Assembly (NCBI RefSeq): GCF_033898505.1
Contig: NZ_JAXAFK010000007.1
Span: forward strand, 62,001-126,000
DNA: 64,000 bases
Source: Pectobacterium carotovorum
GTDB lineage: Bacteria; Pseudomonadota; Gammaproteobacteria; Enterobacterales; Enterobacteriaceae
Reading direction: 5' to 3'
The position numbers and the translations under genes are program-made. Positions 45,616-54,641 of this stretch are shown in pieces (positions within the stretch are counted from its first letter, which is position 1; the number at the start of each line of letters is the position of its first letter). The notes beneath the pieces were generated by a model. That model searched no databases and was not told the origin of the DNA. It saw nothing but the letters and a program-made list of their open reading frames with translations.

Positions 45616-47153
45616 CAATTTACCTCCAGCTTCTGGCATTTGTGGTCGAGAGTGCGTTTAGGGATATTGAGGCTATCGGCCACCAGCAGGCGGTTGCCCT
45701 GAAACTGGCGCAGGCGTGCCTCAATGACAGCCGCTTCATACCGCTGTGTGGCAATACGCAAATCGTGGATGTGCTGATAGCGATCCTGTTCCTCAGCCGT
45801 GCTGCTCGTCAGCCGCTCGCGCAGCTCCGGCGGCAGCGACGCCAGAGACAATGCCTCACCGTCCGGCGTATGTGCACAGGCGACTTCCAGCAGGTTGCGC
45901 AGTTCCCGTACGTTACCGGGAAAGTCATACCCCACCAGTTGGCGTAGGAAAGCCCGGTTCAATGGCCCAACGTGCTTTTGCTGTTTATTGGAAAATTGAC
46001 CGATGAAGTGCTCACACAGCAGGCGAATATCGTCCGGTCGCTCACGCAGCGGGGCGACCTGCAACAGGCACTGGCAAAGGCGATGATAGAGATCCTGCCG
46101 AAATACGCCGTCAGACACCTGCTGTTCCAGCGGCTGATGGGTCGCAGCAATCAGGCGGAAATCAGAATGCACTTCTTTCTCCGCGCCCAGAGGACGGAAG
46201 CTATGCGTCTCCAATACCCGTAACAGCTTGGCCTGCATGGACTGTGGCATATCGCCGACTTCATCCAAAAACAGGGTTCCGCCGTTAGCCTGCTCGACCA
46301 GACCAATCTTGTTGTTTTGTGCGCCGGAAAACGCGCCTTTCTGGTAGCCAAATAGCTCGCTTTCAATCAGGTTTTCCGGGATTGCAGCACAGTTGATGGC
46401 AATAAAAGGTTTGTCGGCACGCTCGGAACATTGATGCAGCAGACGCGCCACCACATCTTTCCCCGAACCGGTTTCGCCCTGAATCAACACCGAAAGACGG
46501 TGTTTTGCTGCCTGATAGATCTGCTGGTGCAGCGCTTTAATCACGGTGGACTGCCCCACCAAGGTCGTTTCCACCCGCTTTTCCTGCTCGCGACGGCTCT
46601 GCCCTTCATCCTTGATCTGGCGCAGAGAATCTCTCAGCGCGACCTGCTCCCGACGGGTATACGCCAGTTCACGCAGCAGGATAAGCTGGCGGCAAAACAC
46701 CTGTGCCAGCCGTTCGCACTCGCCCTGCTGATTCAGCGTTTGCAGGCGCGTCGGCGTATCCAGCAGCGCCAGCACCGCCAATGGCTTACCGCTGTCCGAC
46801 AGCAGCGGCAGCGCGTGCAGCCCGCAGTTCGTCCCGACAGAAACCAGCATCTGCCGAAAGTCACGGTGCTCAATGCGGGCACCGCCATAGAGAGAATCCC
46901 AGGTGCGGGCCTGATTCTTATGCAGCGCATAAGCCAGCGGGTGGCTAAAGTCGTCCACGCCCAGACTCAGCGCCACCGGCGTGTCATGCACTCGCCCCTG
47001 ACAGGTCAACTGCCTGCCGCTGACATCCACCATACCCAGTAGCATCCCTTGAGGCTGCCAGGCGGTCTGCATCGTCTCCAGCAGCCAGTCGCACAGACCG
47101 GCCTCGTCATGCTGCCGGGTGAGTGCAAGCGCCAGTTCGAGGGCATGTTGCAT
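45615..47153 (-). CDS. vasH: VasH, sigma-54-dependent activator of the T6SS
   Basis: This 512-residue protein is a bacterial enhancer-binding protein. A GAF-like sensory domain covers about 1-160. The AAA+ domain (about 195-430) has Walker A GETGSGKD (226-233), the sigma-54 contact loop GAFSGA (273-278, usually GAFTGA) and Walker B 'GGTLFLDEVGD' (291-301). A Fis-type helix-turn-helix ends the protein ('QFQGNRLLVADSLNIPKRTLDHKC'). VasH drives hcp and vgrG operons through RpoN; the hcp promoter here has the matching site. It starts two bases after clpV. The serine in the GAF loop is a conservative change and activity is still expected. Confidence 0.93.
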   Translation of the reverse strand: MQHALELALALTRQHDEAGLCDWLLETMQTAWQPQGMLLGMVDVSGRQLTCQGRVHDTPVALSLGVDDFSHPLAYALHKNQARTWDSLYGGARIEHRDFRQMLVSVGTNCGLHALPLLSDSGKPLAVLALLDTPTRLQTLNQQGECERLAQVFCRQLILLRELAYTRREQVALRDSLRQIKDEGQSRREQEKRVETTLVGQSTVIKALHQQIYQAAKHRLSVLIQGETGSGKDVVARLLHQCSERADKPFIAINCAAIPENLIESELFGYQKGAFSGAQNNKIGLVEQANGGTLFLDEVGDMPQSMQAKLLRVLETHSFRPLGAEKEVHSDFRLIAATHQPLEQQVSDGVFRQDLYHRLCQCLLQVAPLRERPDDIRLLCEHFIGQFSNKQQKHVGPLNRAFLRQLVGYDFPGNVRELRNLLEVACAHTPDGEALSLASLPPELRERLTSSTAEEQDRYQHIHDLRIATQRYEAAVIEARLRQFQGNRLLVADSLNIPKRTLDHKCQKLEVN

Positions 47154-47155
47154 AC

Positions 47156-49753
47156 TCAGCCCTCCACCTCAGTCTGGAACTGACCGGCGTCGACGCGGAA
47201 ATGAATACGGCTGACGGGTTCGCCCGCAGACAGGCGTTGCAGTAGCTGTAGCGAGACCGGTGGCAACAAGGCGCCATCAATCACCGATTCGAGCATACGC
47301 GCACCGTTTTCACTGCGGTTCGCCAACCGCAGAATCTCTTCCGGCACCTCGTCTTCAATAATGACTTCCGCACCAAAGCGCTGTTGCAGCAGAGACACCA
47401 GACGCGACAGTTTGCCCTGTACGATCTCCACCATGGTGTCATGCGCCAGCGGCAGGTAAGGAATGACTTCCATGCGCGCTAACAGCGCAGGTTTGAAGAA
47501 CGCCGCCAGTTCGGGGTAGAGCGCATCCAGCAACACATCCGACTGCTCGGCGTAGTTCACGATCGTCTGGAATCCGAGGTTGGACGTCAGGAAGAACACC
47601 ACATTGCGACAGTCGATCACCCGACCCTCGCCATCGGCGAGTTCACCTTTATCAAACGCCTGATAGAACAGGTTCAGAACATCGGGGTGCGCCTTCTCCA
47701 CCTCATCCAGCAGCACCACAGAATACGGTTTCTGGCGGATGGCTTCGGTCAACACGCCGCCTTCACCAAACCCAACGTAACCCGGCGGCGAACCGATCAG
47801 ACGTGAAACCGTGTGTTTTTCCTGATACTCGGACATATTGATGGTGGTCAGATAGTTACGTCCGCCAAACATCAGGTCGGCAATCTGGACCACGGTTTCC
47901 GTTTTACCCACGCCGCTCGGCCCCACCAGCAGGAACGCCCCCAGCGGACGCCCCGGACGACGCAGATCCGCCCGCGCGGTCAGCAGGTGTTTATGCAAGT
48001 GAGCAATCGCCAACTGCTGCCCTTTAATCATCTCGCCGAGGAATTCAGGCAGGCGCGTGACGACATCCATTTCACCCTGTGAGATACGGTTCAGCGGCAC
48101 GCCCGTCCACTCGGCAATAACCGCCGCAATCTGTGTTTTATCAACGTGAGGAGAGACCAGCACCGAAGACTGTTGCAACGTTTCCAACGCCTGTTCACAG
48201 GCCGCCAACTCCGCCGCCACCGATGCCGCATCAAAGTCGACAGCCTGCTCGTCATTCAGCAGCGCGGTACGCAGTTCAATCACGCGCTGAACCTGCGTTT
48301 TCTGCTGCTGCCAATCGGCTTCCAACTGCGCCAGCTGTGCCGCGCCGGCCTCACGCGCGTCACGCAGTTCAACTAACCGCTCTTCGGTATTGCCCAGACC
48401 GATACGCGCCTGACGCTCAAGCTGGGTGATTTCCATCTCCTGCTGGCGCAGGCGGGTCTGTAGCTGGCTGACCGCACGCGGTGGCGTCGTCAGGTTAATC
48501 GCGACGCGCGCGCTGGCGGTATCCAGCACGTCAATCGCCTTATCCGGCAGTTGACGACCAGAGATATAGCGTGCCGACAGCTGTGCCGCCGCCTGAAGCG
48601 CATCTTCATCAATCAGAACACCGTGCGCTTTTTCATAGATACTGCGCAACCCGCGCAGAATAACCGTGGCTTCTTCCGCGTTCGGCTCACCCACTTTGAC
48701 GAGCTGGAAACGGCGGGAAAGCGCGGCGTCCTTCTCGACGTATTTTTTGTATTCGCTCCAGGTCGTGGCCGCGATGGTGCGCAGTTCACCGCGCGCCAGC
48801 GCAGGCTTGAGCAGGTTGGAAACGTCCAGCCCGCCAGCCTGATTGCCGGCCCCGATGAGCGTATGCGCTTCATCAATGAACAGAATGATGGGGCGCGGTG
48901 CGTCCTTCACTTCCTGCATCACGCCTTTGAAGCGTTTCTCAAATTCGCCTTTCACCGAGGCACCGGCCTGCATCGCCCCCAGGTCAAGCGTGAGCAGTTC
49001 GACATCGCGTAATCTTTCCGGCACGGCACCCGCCACGATGCGCAGCGCCAGCCCTTCGATCAACGCACTTTTACCGACGCCCGCTTCCCCGACCACAATC
49101 GGGTTGTTTTTACGGCGGCGAGAGAGAATGTCGATCATCAGATCGATTTCATGGTCGCGGCACAGCACCGGATCCAGTTGCCCCTGCCGGGCAGATTCCG
49201 TCACGTTTTGGGTATAGCGGGACAGCTGTGTGGTCGCTGCCGCAGCCTGCTCGGCCGTGGCGGACTGCACCGCGACTTCCGTTTCAACAGAATCTTTCAC
49301 CCACTCATCAAACTGCTGGCGTAAAAGTTCACGGTTAATCTGCGCCAGCGGGCGGGATACCGCGCCAGCCACATAGCGATTTGGCGTCAGCAGCAACACC
49401 AGCAGCAGGATACCGCTGCGCAAACGCGTGTGTTGAAACTCAGCCGACGCCAGCAGCCAGCTATCCTGCAACCACTCCACCAGCAGAGGGGAGAATGAAG
49501 GGTAGCCCGCGTCAAATTCTTTATCCACGGAGGAAGGCAGAAGCAATGAAGACAGCTCATCCGCATCCACGCCTGCACGCTTGAGGATCTGGCGCACATC
49601 GCACAGCGGCGTTTCCAGCATTTTCATCAACAGGTGCTCAATGCGGATTTCCGCCCCCTGATGCTGAATACAGAGTGCCGCCGCTTCTTCCAGCATATGA
49701 CGGCACACGGGGTTGAGTCGTTCAACCAGTGTCGGCAGTTCAATTCGAATCAC
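47156..49753 (-). CDS. clpV: ClpV/TssH, sheath-disassembling AAA+ ATPase
   Basis: This 865-residue protein has the Clp/Hsp100 layout: an N-domain (1-150) with the ClpV-specific 'CRHMLEEAAALCIQHQGAEI' helix, a first ATPase domain with Walker A GEAGVGKS (222-229) and Walker B LFIDEAH (291-297), a coiled middle domain (about 430-510), and a second ATPase domain with Walker A GPSGVGKT (611-618). It extracts contracted TssB/TssC sheath for recycling. The start is a GTG (49753) with GGAG seven bases upstream. No key residue is missing. Confidence 0.96.
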   Translation of the reverse strand: MIRIELPTLVERLNPVCRHMLEEAAALCIQHQGAEIRIEHLLMKMLETPLCDVRQILKRAGVDADELSSLLLPSSVDKEFDAGYPSFSPLLVEWLQDSWLLASAEFQHTRLRSGILLLVLLLTPNRYVAGAVSRPLAQINRELLRQQFDEWVKDSVETEVAVQSATAEQAAAATTQLSRYTQNVTESARQGQLDPVLCRDHEIDLMIDILSRRRKNNPIVVGEAGVGKSALIEGLALRIVAGAVPERLRDVELLTLDLGAMQAGASVKGEFEKRFKGVMQEVKDAPRPIILFIDEAHTLIGAGNQAGGLDVSNLLKPALARGELRTIAATTWSEYKKYVEKDAALSRRFQLVKVGEPNAEEATVILRGLRSIYEKAHGVLIDEDALQAAAQLSARYISGRQLPDKAIDVLDTASARVAINLTTPPRAVSQLQTRLRQQEMEITQLERQARIGLGNTEERLVELRDAREAGAAQLAQLEADWQQQKTQVQRVIELRTALLNDEQAVDFDAASVAAELAACEQALETLQQSSVLVSPHVDKTQIAAVIAEWTGVPLNRISQGEMDVVTRLPEFLGEMIKGQQLAIAHLHKHLLTARADLRRPGRPLGAFLLVGPSGVGKTETVVQIADLMFGGRNYLTTINMSEYQEKHTVSRLIGSPPGYVGFGEGGVLTEAIRQKPYSVVLLDEVEKAHPDVLNLFYQAFDKGELADGEGRVIDCRNVVFFLTSNLGFQTIVNYAEQSDVLLDALYPELAAFFKPALLARMEVIPYLPLAHDTMVEIVQGKLSRLVSLLQQRFGAEVIIEDEVPEEILRLANRSENGARMLESVIDGALLPPVSLQLLQRLSAGEPVSRIHFRVDAGQFQTEVEG

Positions 49754-49766
49754 GGTGTAGCTCCTG

Positions 49767-50543
49767 TTATTGTAATAATTCTCCCAGCTGACGCAGTACG
49801 TCCTGGGTTTGATGAGTTAGCTGGTAACGGTACAGGCCGAAGGCGGCCACCAAAACCACACACACGCCAATGAACAGCGTGCGCAATGACACCTGTCTGC
49901 GCAGGTGGTAGCGCGAGGCCTGCTGCCCCAGATTCAGGTGGAAAACCGTCGGGGAATTCGCCGGCTCAGGGCGCAGAGTGTCATGCAGTTTGTTCACGAC
50001 GCGATTGAGTTCCTCACGCCCCTGGGTCATCACCCGATAGCGCCCTTCAAAACCCAGACAGAGGCAGAGGTAGATAAACTCCAGAATGTCGCGATAGCGG
50101 GTTGGGTCGTCCAGCAGCTTCTCCAGTAGGACAAACACCTTTTCGCCCCCCCAGGTCTCATTGTGAAAACGGGTCAGCAGGGAATGTGCCGACCACATGC
50201 TCTGCCCGCCCCATTCGCGTCCCATCACGGCTTCATCAATGAAAGTGCAGAGGATGTAGCGGAATGACAGAATCACGCCATTTTCATAGCCATGAGAATG
50301 TAATTCCTGCTCGATAGCCTGAATCTCGGATACCACACGCTGATAGAGATCTTCTACGCCCTCATAGGCAGAGAGCTGGCGCACCCGTTCCACCATGCCC
50401 AATAGCGGCGTGACCGCATCAATCATCGGATTAATGCTTTGCCCGCGCAGGCGGAACCAGTAGTCGGAGTCCATATCCAGCTGTCGGGCATGATCAAACA
50501 GCAGATCGCCCAGTTGATCGTTTTTAATAACCTCGATGCTCAT
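49767..50543 (-). CDS. tssL: TssL/DotU, T6SS inner-membrane protein
   Basis: This 258-residue protein is the short TssL form: a cytoplasmic helical hook domain ('GVILSFRYILCTFIDEAVMGREWGG', 'HNETWGGEKVFVLLEKLL', 'FIYLCLCLGFEGRYRV') and a single C-terminal transmembrane helix at about 223-245. No peptidoglycan-binding OmpA domain is fused, so anchoring to the cell wall must come from another protein or be absent. It follows tssK by 15 bases and has a GGAGAGGAAGAG ribosome-binding region. Confidence 0.95.
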   Translation of the reverse strand: MSIEVIKNDQLGDLLFDHARQLDMDSDYWFRLRGQSINPMIDAVTPLLGMVERVRQLSAYEGVEDLYQRVVSEIQAIEQELHSHGYENGVILSFRYILCTFIDEAVMGREWGGQSMWSAHSLLTRFHNETWGGEKVFVLLEKLLDDPTRYRDILEFIYLCLCLGFEGRYRVMTQGREELNRVVNKLHDTLRPEPANSPTVFHLNLGQQASRYHLRRQVSLRTLFIGVCVVLVAAFGLYRYQLTHQTQDVLRQLGELLQ

Positions 50544-50558
50544 CTCTTCCTCTCCTTA

Positions 50559-51896
50559 CTACTGGCCGCGGATGGCCCAAAGCTGCATATCCAGTTCCGG
50601 GAATTCGCCAGCAATGTGGAACGCCAGCGTATTGCCTGACACCAGCATCTGCCAGGCGGGGCTTTGTCTATCCAGTTGGAAATAGCTGTAACCCGCGTGA
50701 TAAGGCAGTTGGCGCGGCGCCACTGGCAGCGGCAGCAGCGGGATACCCGGCAGTTGCAGGCTGATCAGTTCACGGATCTTCTCGCTGGAAGCGATCTTCG
50801 TTTGTTGCAGCAGCTGTTTACGCAGGTGTTCCTGCGGCATACGCGCGCGCACTGCCAGCACAAACTCGGCGCTGGTCATCAATTCCGCATCGCCAACCAT
50901 CGCCACCATCACGCCATACGGCTGTTTCTTCAGTTGGATGGAAACGGCACGCGGCGACAGCACGGTGCTCAGCGCCTGACGCAGCGCCATCATCAGCGGC
51001 TCAAAACTGGCCTGCTGGTGTTCGTGACGGTAGGCGGGGAACTCCGGCGGCAGGCGCGACTCATCGGTGAACGTCATCAGTTCACCGCACAGCTCAACCA
51101 GCGTTTCGTGCAGACGTTCAGGGTGCAACGTGCCAAGGCGCGCCAAATGCGACAGCCTGGGCTGCGCGCGGTTAAGCAATTGCAGCATCATAAATTCGGC
51201 CACGTCTGCGACGCCCTGCTGTCCCGGTGCGGCAATACGCTGCGCCAGACTGCGCGCACGCTCCGCGACCAGACCGGCGGACTCCCCCAAAAAGCGTTTT
51301 AAGGTGGGGATAGCCGTAACGCTGATGCTGCACGGCATGAAGTTAGGATCCAGAATCAAGCCGCCGTCAGGGCGTTTATCCAGAATGTTGGCAATCGCCA
51401 GCGAGGCATAAGCACTGCGATCGTCACGATCGAGCATCAGGCGCAGGCTGACCTTACCGACCTCCAGAGAAACGATATCGCCGCCGTCGCTGTGCAGATC
51501 GCGTACGTCATGCCGGTGCGATTGCAAGCGGCTGGCGATCCCCTGCCCCGGTTGACCGACTTCACTGACGCCATTTACCGCCAGCGGCAGCGCCAGATAC
51601 ACTTTCTGGTTTGCCAGCGCGACGTCGGTAATCTCCAACGGCAGCGGCAAGGCGTCATCACCCGGAATGTTGAACACGGTGCCGTCCGGCATCACCCCGC
51701 TGGCGTTCACCAGCGCGATACGGCCAAAATTGAGGTATTCCTCATTAATCGCCAGCGACTGCAAACCATAGAAATAGTCACTGAGGGCGCTGAGGCGCGC
51801 ATGCAGTGCGTAATCGGTGTGTCTTTGCTGCTGTTGAAAATGCTGCGGTTTAATGAATAGGCCTTCCCGCCAGATAATGCGATTGCGACTCGACAT
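50559..51896 (-). CDS. tssK: TssK, T6SS baseplate-to-membrane connector
   Basis: This 445-residue protein begins 'NRIIWREGLFIKPQHFQQQQ', the TssK signature, and continues with 'ALPLPLEITDVALANQKVYLALPL' and a C-terminal domain ending 'LEL-MQLWAIRGQ'. TssK trimers join the baseplate wedges to TssL and TssM. The spacing to tssJ (two bases) and tssL shows tight operon packing. It has the ordinary length for the family. Confidence 0.95.
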   Translation of the reverse strand: MSSRNRIIWREGLFIKPQHFQQQQRHTDYALHARLSALSDYFYGLQSLAINEEYLNFGRIALVNASGVMPDGTVFNIPGDDALPLPLEITDVALANQKVYLALPLAVNGVSEVGQPGQGIASRLQSHRHDVRDLHSDGGDIVSLEVGKVSLRLMLDRDDRSAYASLAIANILDKRPDGGLILDPNFMPCSISVTAIPTLKRFLGESAGLVAERARSLAQRIAAPGQQGVADVAEFMMLQLLNRAQPRLSHLARLGTLHPERLHETLVELCGELMTFTDESRLPPEFPAYRHEHQQASFEPLMMALRQALSTVLSPRAVSIQLKKQPYGVMVAMVGDAELMTSAEFVLAVRARMPQEHLRKQLLQQTKIASSEKIRELISLQLPGIPLLPLPVAPRQLPYHAGYSYFQLDRQSPAWQMLVSGNTLAFHIAGEFPELDMQLWAIRGQ

Positions 51897-51898
51897 AG

Positions 51899-52420
51899 TT
51901 ATTCTTCTTCTTGGTCTTTTTTGATTTCGACTTCATCCCGGCGCAGGTGCACGAGGATCTGATACGTTTGCCCGGTATTTTTTAGCTTGATGACTTTGCG
52001 CCATTCCGAGCTTTCCGAATCCGCATAGCGCGCGATCACACCGAGGTAATGCACCTTTTCATCCAGCGCTTCAGGCGGCAGGTATTTGAACTGTCCCGGC
52101 AGCAGCGTGTAGTCCTGATGATTGATGTAATTCTTGGCTAACGCCTTTTCGATATCCGTCGTTACCTGATCGTAATCGGTGGCCAGCAGACGTGAATCTT
52201 CCGCCAGCAGAACCAGTTGGAATTCGATAGGGGCAGCCTCACCGCTGTCGTTCGGGTTAACGTCCGGCTCCGCCAACAGGCTAAAACCCACGGTAGAAGG
52301 CTGATGATTGTTGCTACCAACCTGAATATCAGGATTCGCCGCCACCTGCGCCATCTTGCCCAGCGTGGTGCACCCTGACAGCACGAACATCAGGGAACAT
52401 AAGCACAGTGCTCGCAGCAT
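51899..52420 (-). CDS. tssJ: TssJ, T6SS outer-membrane lipoprotein
   Basis: This 173-residue protein has a lipoprotein signal ending VLSGC (Cys17). The mature part has the TssJ transthyretin-like pattern: 'VNPNDSGEAAPIEFQLVLLAEDSRLLATDYDQV' and 'LPPEALDEKVHYLGVIARYADSESSEWRKV'. It anchors TssM to the outer membrane. The C-terminus is strongly charged (RRDEVEIKKDQEEE). Its ATG shares one base with the preceding stop codon (TAATG). Confidence 0.93.
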   Translation of the reverse strand: MLRALCLCSLMFVLSGCTTLGKMAQVAANPDIQVGSNNHQPSTVGFSLLAEPDVNPNDSGEAAPIEFQLVLLAEDSRLLATDYDQVTTDIEKALAKNYINHQDYTLLPGQFKYLPPEALDEKVHYLGVIARYADSESSEWRKVIKLKNTGQTYQILVHLRRDEVEIKKDQEEE

Positions 52421-53640
52421 TATTTTTGCTCCTGCTGCTGACGCACGGCACGGTCATACGCCTGCGCATACACCTGATGGAACAGTTTTTGGAAGCCCTG
52501 CTGGCGCGGCGACGTTAATTCACGGTAGTAGTGCTGATACATCTGCCACGCCCAGCCGTCATCCGCCGCCAACTGCTCGCCACTGCGACGATAGTGTTCA
52601 AAGCGGTTGAGCAGCGCGGCAGGCGAGAAAGCCTGAAGAATATTTTCCAGCGCGACGGCAATCGCTTGCTGATTCGCGATGTGATGCACCCGCACATTGT
52701 TCAACACTTCTTCCACGGCAGCGGGCGCAGACAGGTGAACCGGGCTTTTCCCTTCAGCAAACAGCACCGACAGCGTATCGGTATAACCCAGCCCAAGACG
52801 CAGCGGGTTATCTTCAATCGGGCGTAAATGCGTATCGGCCATTGCCGCCTGCTCCGTCTGCAATGCCAGCAGACCTTCCACCATCGCGCGCAGGCTTTTC
52901 CCCATCTCTTCCAGCATTTCACGCAACCGCGCATCATCGCCCGGCTGAAGCGACATCCCCAGCCCGCGCATCAGGGGTGCCAGCGAGGTGCCATCGCTGT
53001 AGCCCTCCAACCCTTCTCCCGCGTACGGTGTGTTGATGGTCGGTAGTTCCACAAATTTCTGATCCATGGTGTCCTCACCAGAAGAAAAAGAAGAAAGAGA
53101 GGTCGTGAGCGATGCTCCGACCGTCTCACTGTCTGATGGCAAGAGTGGCTGGCTCTGTTCTTTTTGTAGCGCCCACAGCGGGTCGTTCAACGTGACCGAG
53201 GGATCCGCCAGATCCGTCGTTCGCCTTTTTTTATCGTCACTCAGCCAGCCGCCCAGCACATCGTCCGTGCGCTGCCCTAATACCTGATCGATATCCTGTT
53301 CCGTGGTGGGATCGCCGATGTAAACGCCCAGCCGGAAAGGCCCAATCACCAGTTCATCGCCGTGCGACAAAATGACTTTACGATCGCGCCCAATCGGCGA
53401 CAGCGATCCGTTAATAAAAGACTGACCGCTCAGATCGCACAGGCTGAAATAGCCATCGGTCATGTCAATACGGGCATGTGCCGGGACCACGGCACCCAGC
53501 CGATCCCGCAGTTGCCACTGGTCTTTTTCCGACGCGCCCAGCGTGCCACCACGATGATCGAACTGGTGCTGTACCTGAGAATTGATATCGAGCTGCTCAC
53601 TGTTGAGCACAACCAACGTGAGTGGGTGGGTTACGTTCAC
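52420..53640 (-). CDS. tagH: TagH/Fha, FHA-domain T6SS regulatory protein
   Basis: This 406-residue protein has an N-terminal FHA domain ('GTLGASEKDQWQLRDRLG', 'YFSLCDLSGQSFINGSLSPIG' with the phosphothreonine-binding S..N), a disordered Ser/Asp-rich middle, and the type VI FHA C-terminal region ('DRFYEHYREL'-like 'WAWQMYQHYYRELTSPRQQGFQKLF'). FHA proteins of this type act in threonine-phosphorylation control, yet no PpkA kinase or PppA phosphatase gene lies in this operon. The start is a GTG at 53640 with CAGGAG six bases upstream, just after the tssG stop. Confidence 0.9.
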   Translation of the reverse strand: MNVTHPLTLVVLNSEQLDINSQVQHQFDHRGGTLGASEKDQWQLRDRLGAVVPAHARIDMTDGYFSLCDLSGQSFINGSLSPIGRDRKVILSHGDELVIGPFRLGVYIGDPTTEQDIDQVLGQRTDDVLGGWLSDDKKRRTTDLADPSVTLNDPLWALQKEQSQPLLPSDSETVGASLTTSLSSFSSGEDTMDQKFVELPTINTPYAGEGLEGYSDGTSLAPLMRGLGMSLQPGDDARLREMLEEMGKSLRAMVEGLLALQTEQAAMADTHLRPIEDNPLRLGLGYTDTLSVLFAEGKSPVHLSAPAAVEEVLNNVRVHHIANQQAIAVALENILQAFSPAALLNRFEHYRRSGEQLAADDGWAWQMYQHYYRELTSPRQQGFQKLFHQVYAQAYDRAVRQQQEQK

Positions 53641-53642
53641 AT

Positions 53643-54641
53643 TTACTCCTGCACACAAATCGTCACATAGGGATCCGCGGGCGGCTGCCCGAGAAAGCTG
53701 CTCCATCCCAATCGGCTACTTTGTTCACTGCCCAGGCTTAAGCCCTTGGCTTCGCCTTCCGCAAAGCCAAGACGCAGATCCCAGGCCAGCTGATCGCGAA
53801 GAATGAAAGAGACAAAACGCACCAGCGGCTGAAAATGCTCGCCGTTGGGCAAAAAGCTGAGGAAGCGACTAAAGCTGAGGTTGCCGACCTTGAGCAAAAA
53901 CTTGCCAGCGCAGTCATTCACTTTATCGCCGATAACAAAATCACCGCCCAACATCATGTTGGCTTTGCCCAGGCGGTTCTGCTGCCCTTCATGAATGGGG
54001 ACACGGCGATGCTGCCAGGCCATAACGGCCACATCGTCCAAATCAAAACAGTGAATAACCAACCCCGCGACCACTTCCGGCGAACGGCTGGGGCTGGCGA
54101 GCACTCCGGCGTAGGACAGCATCTTGGCACGGTTAACCGGCAGGCTGTCGCGTACGGCGTCATTCCCTAACCCCACGAGCGCAAACATCAGGCGGGAGAA
54201 TCCATCCTCCCCATCGTTCTGAAAACGCACGTGATAGCGGTATTTGCGCCATGCGCGGTGCAGCAGCGTCAGTAAGCGGTGGTGAAAGAAGTCGAGAAAC
54301 ACGCCCAGCTTCTGCTCGCCCTGTGCGTATTCCCAGGCCAGCTCTTCAAGGTAATAACCGGGCATCGGTGACTGGCTGCCGTGCAGGCCCAGAAACGCGA
54401 CCTCCAGTTCCTGACGCCCCTCGTCATCGCATTCCACCTGCAAGATATCGCCGGGGTGAAAACCAATGGAGGCCGTAGAGCGAAAGCGCAGACGCTCCTG
54501 CTCCGGGCGGAAATCCAGCTCTTGTTCCAGATCCACGCCTTCCAGTTGGTTAAGCAATTCCACCAGCTGGAAAAAATTAAAGCGTGAGACATCCTGACGG
54601 AACGTCACATCATTGAGTGTTGACCTATCTGTACCGGCCAT
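53643..54641 (-). CDS. tssG: TssG, T6SS baseplate wedge protein
   Basis: This 332-residue protein has the TssG landmarks: 'VSRFNFFQLVELLNQLEG', 'LRFRSTASIGFHPGDI', 'FLGLHGSQSPMPGYYLEEL' and the tail with 'QLAWDLRLGF'. It forms the baseplate wedge with TssE, TssF and TssK. Its 5' end overlaps tssF by 37 bases, which suggests coupled translation. A downstream in-frame start would lose the conserved N-terminus, so the overlapping ATG is preferred. Confidence 0.94.
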   Translation of the reverse strand: MAGTDRSTLNDVTFRQDVSRFNFFQLVELLNQLEGVDLEQELDFRPEQERLRFRSTASIGFHPGDILQVECDDEGRQELEVAFLGLHGSQSPMPGYYLEELAWEYAQGEQKLGVFLDFFHHRLLTLLHRAWRKYRYHVRFQNDGEDGFSRLMFALVGLGNDAVRDSLPVNRAKMLSYAGVLASPSRSPEVVAGLVIHCFDLDDVAVMAWQHRRVPIHEGQQNRLGKANMMLGGDFVIGDKVNDCAGKFLLKVGNLSFSRFLSFLPNGEHFQPLVRFVSFILRDQLAWDLRLGFAEGEAKGLSLGSEQSSRLGWSSFLGQPPADPYVTICVQE

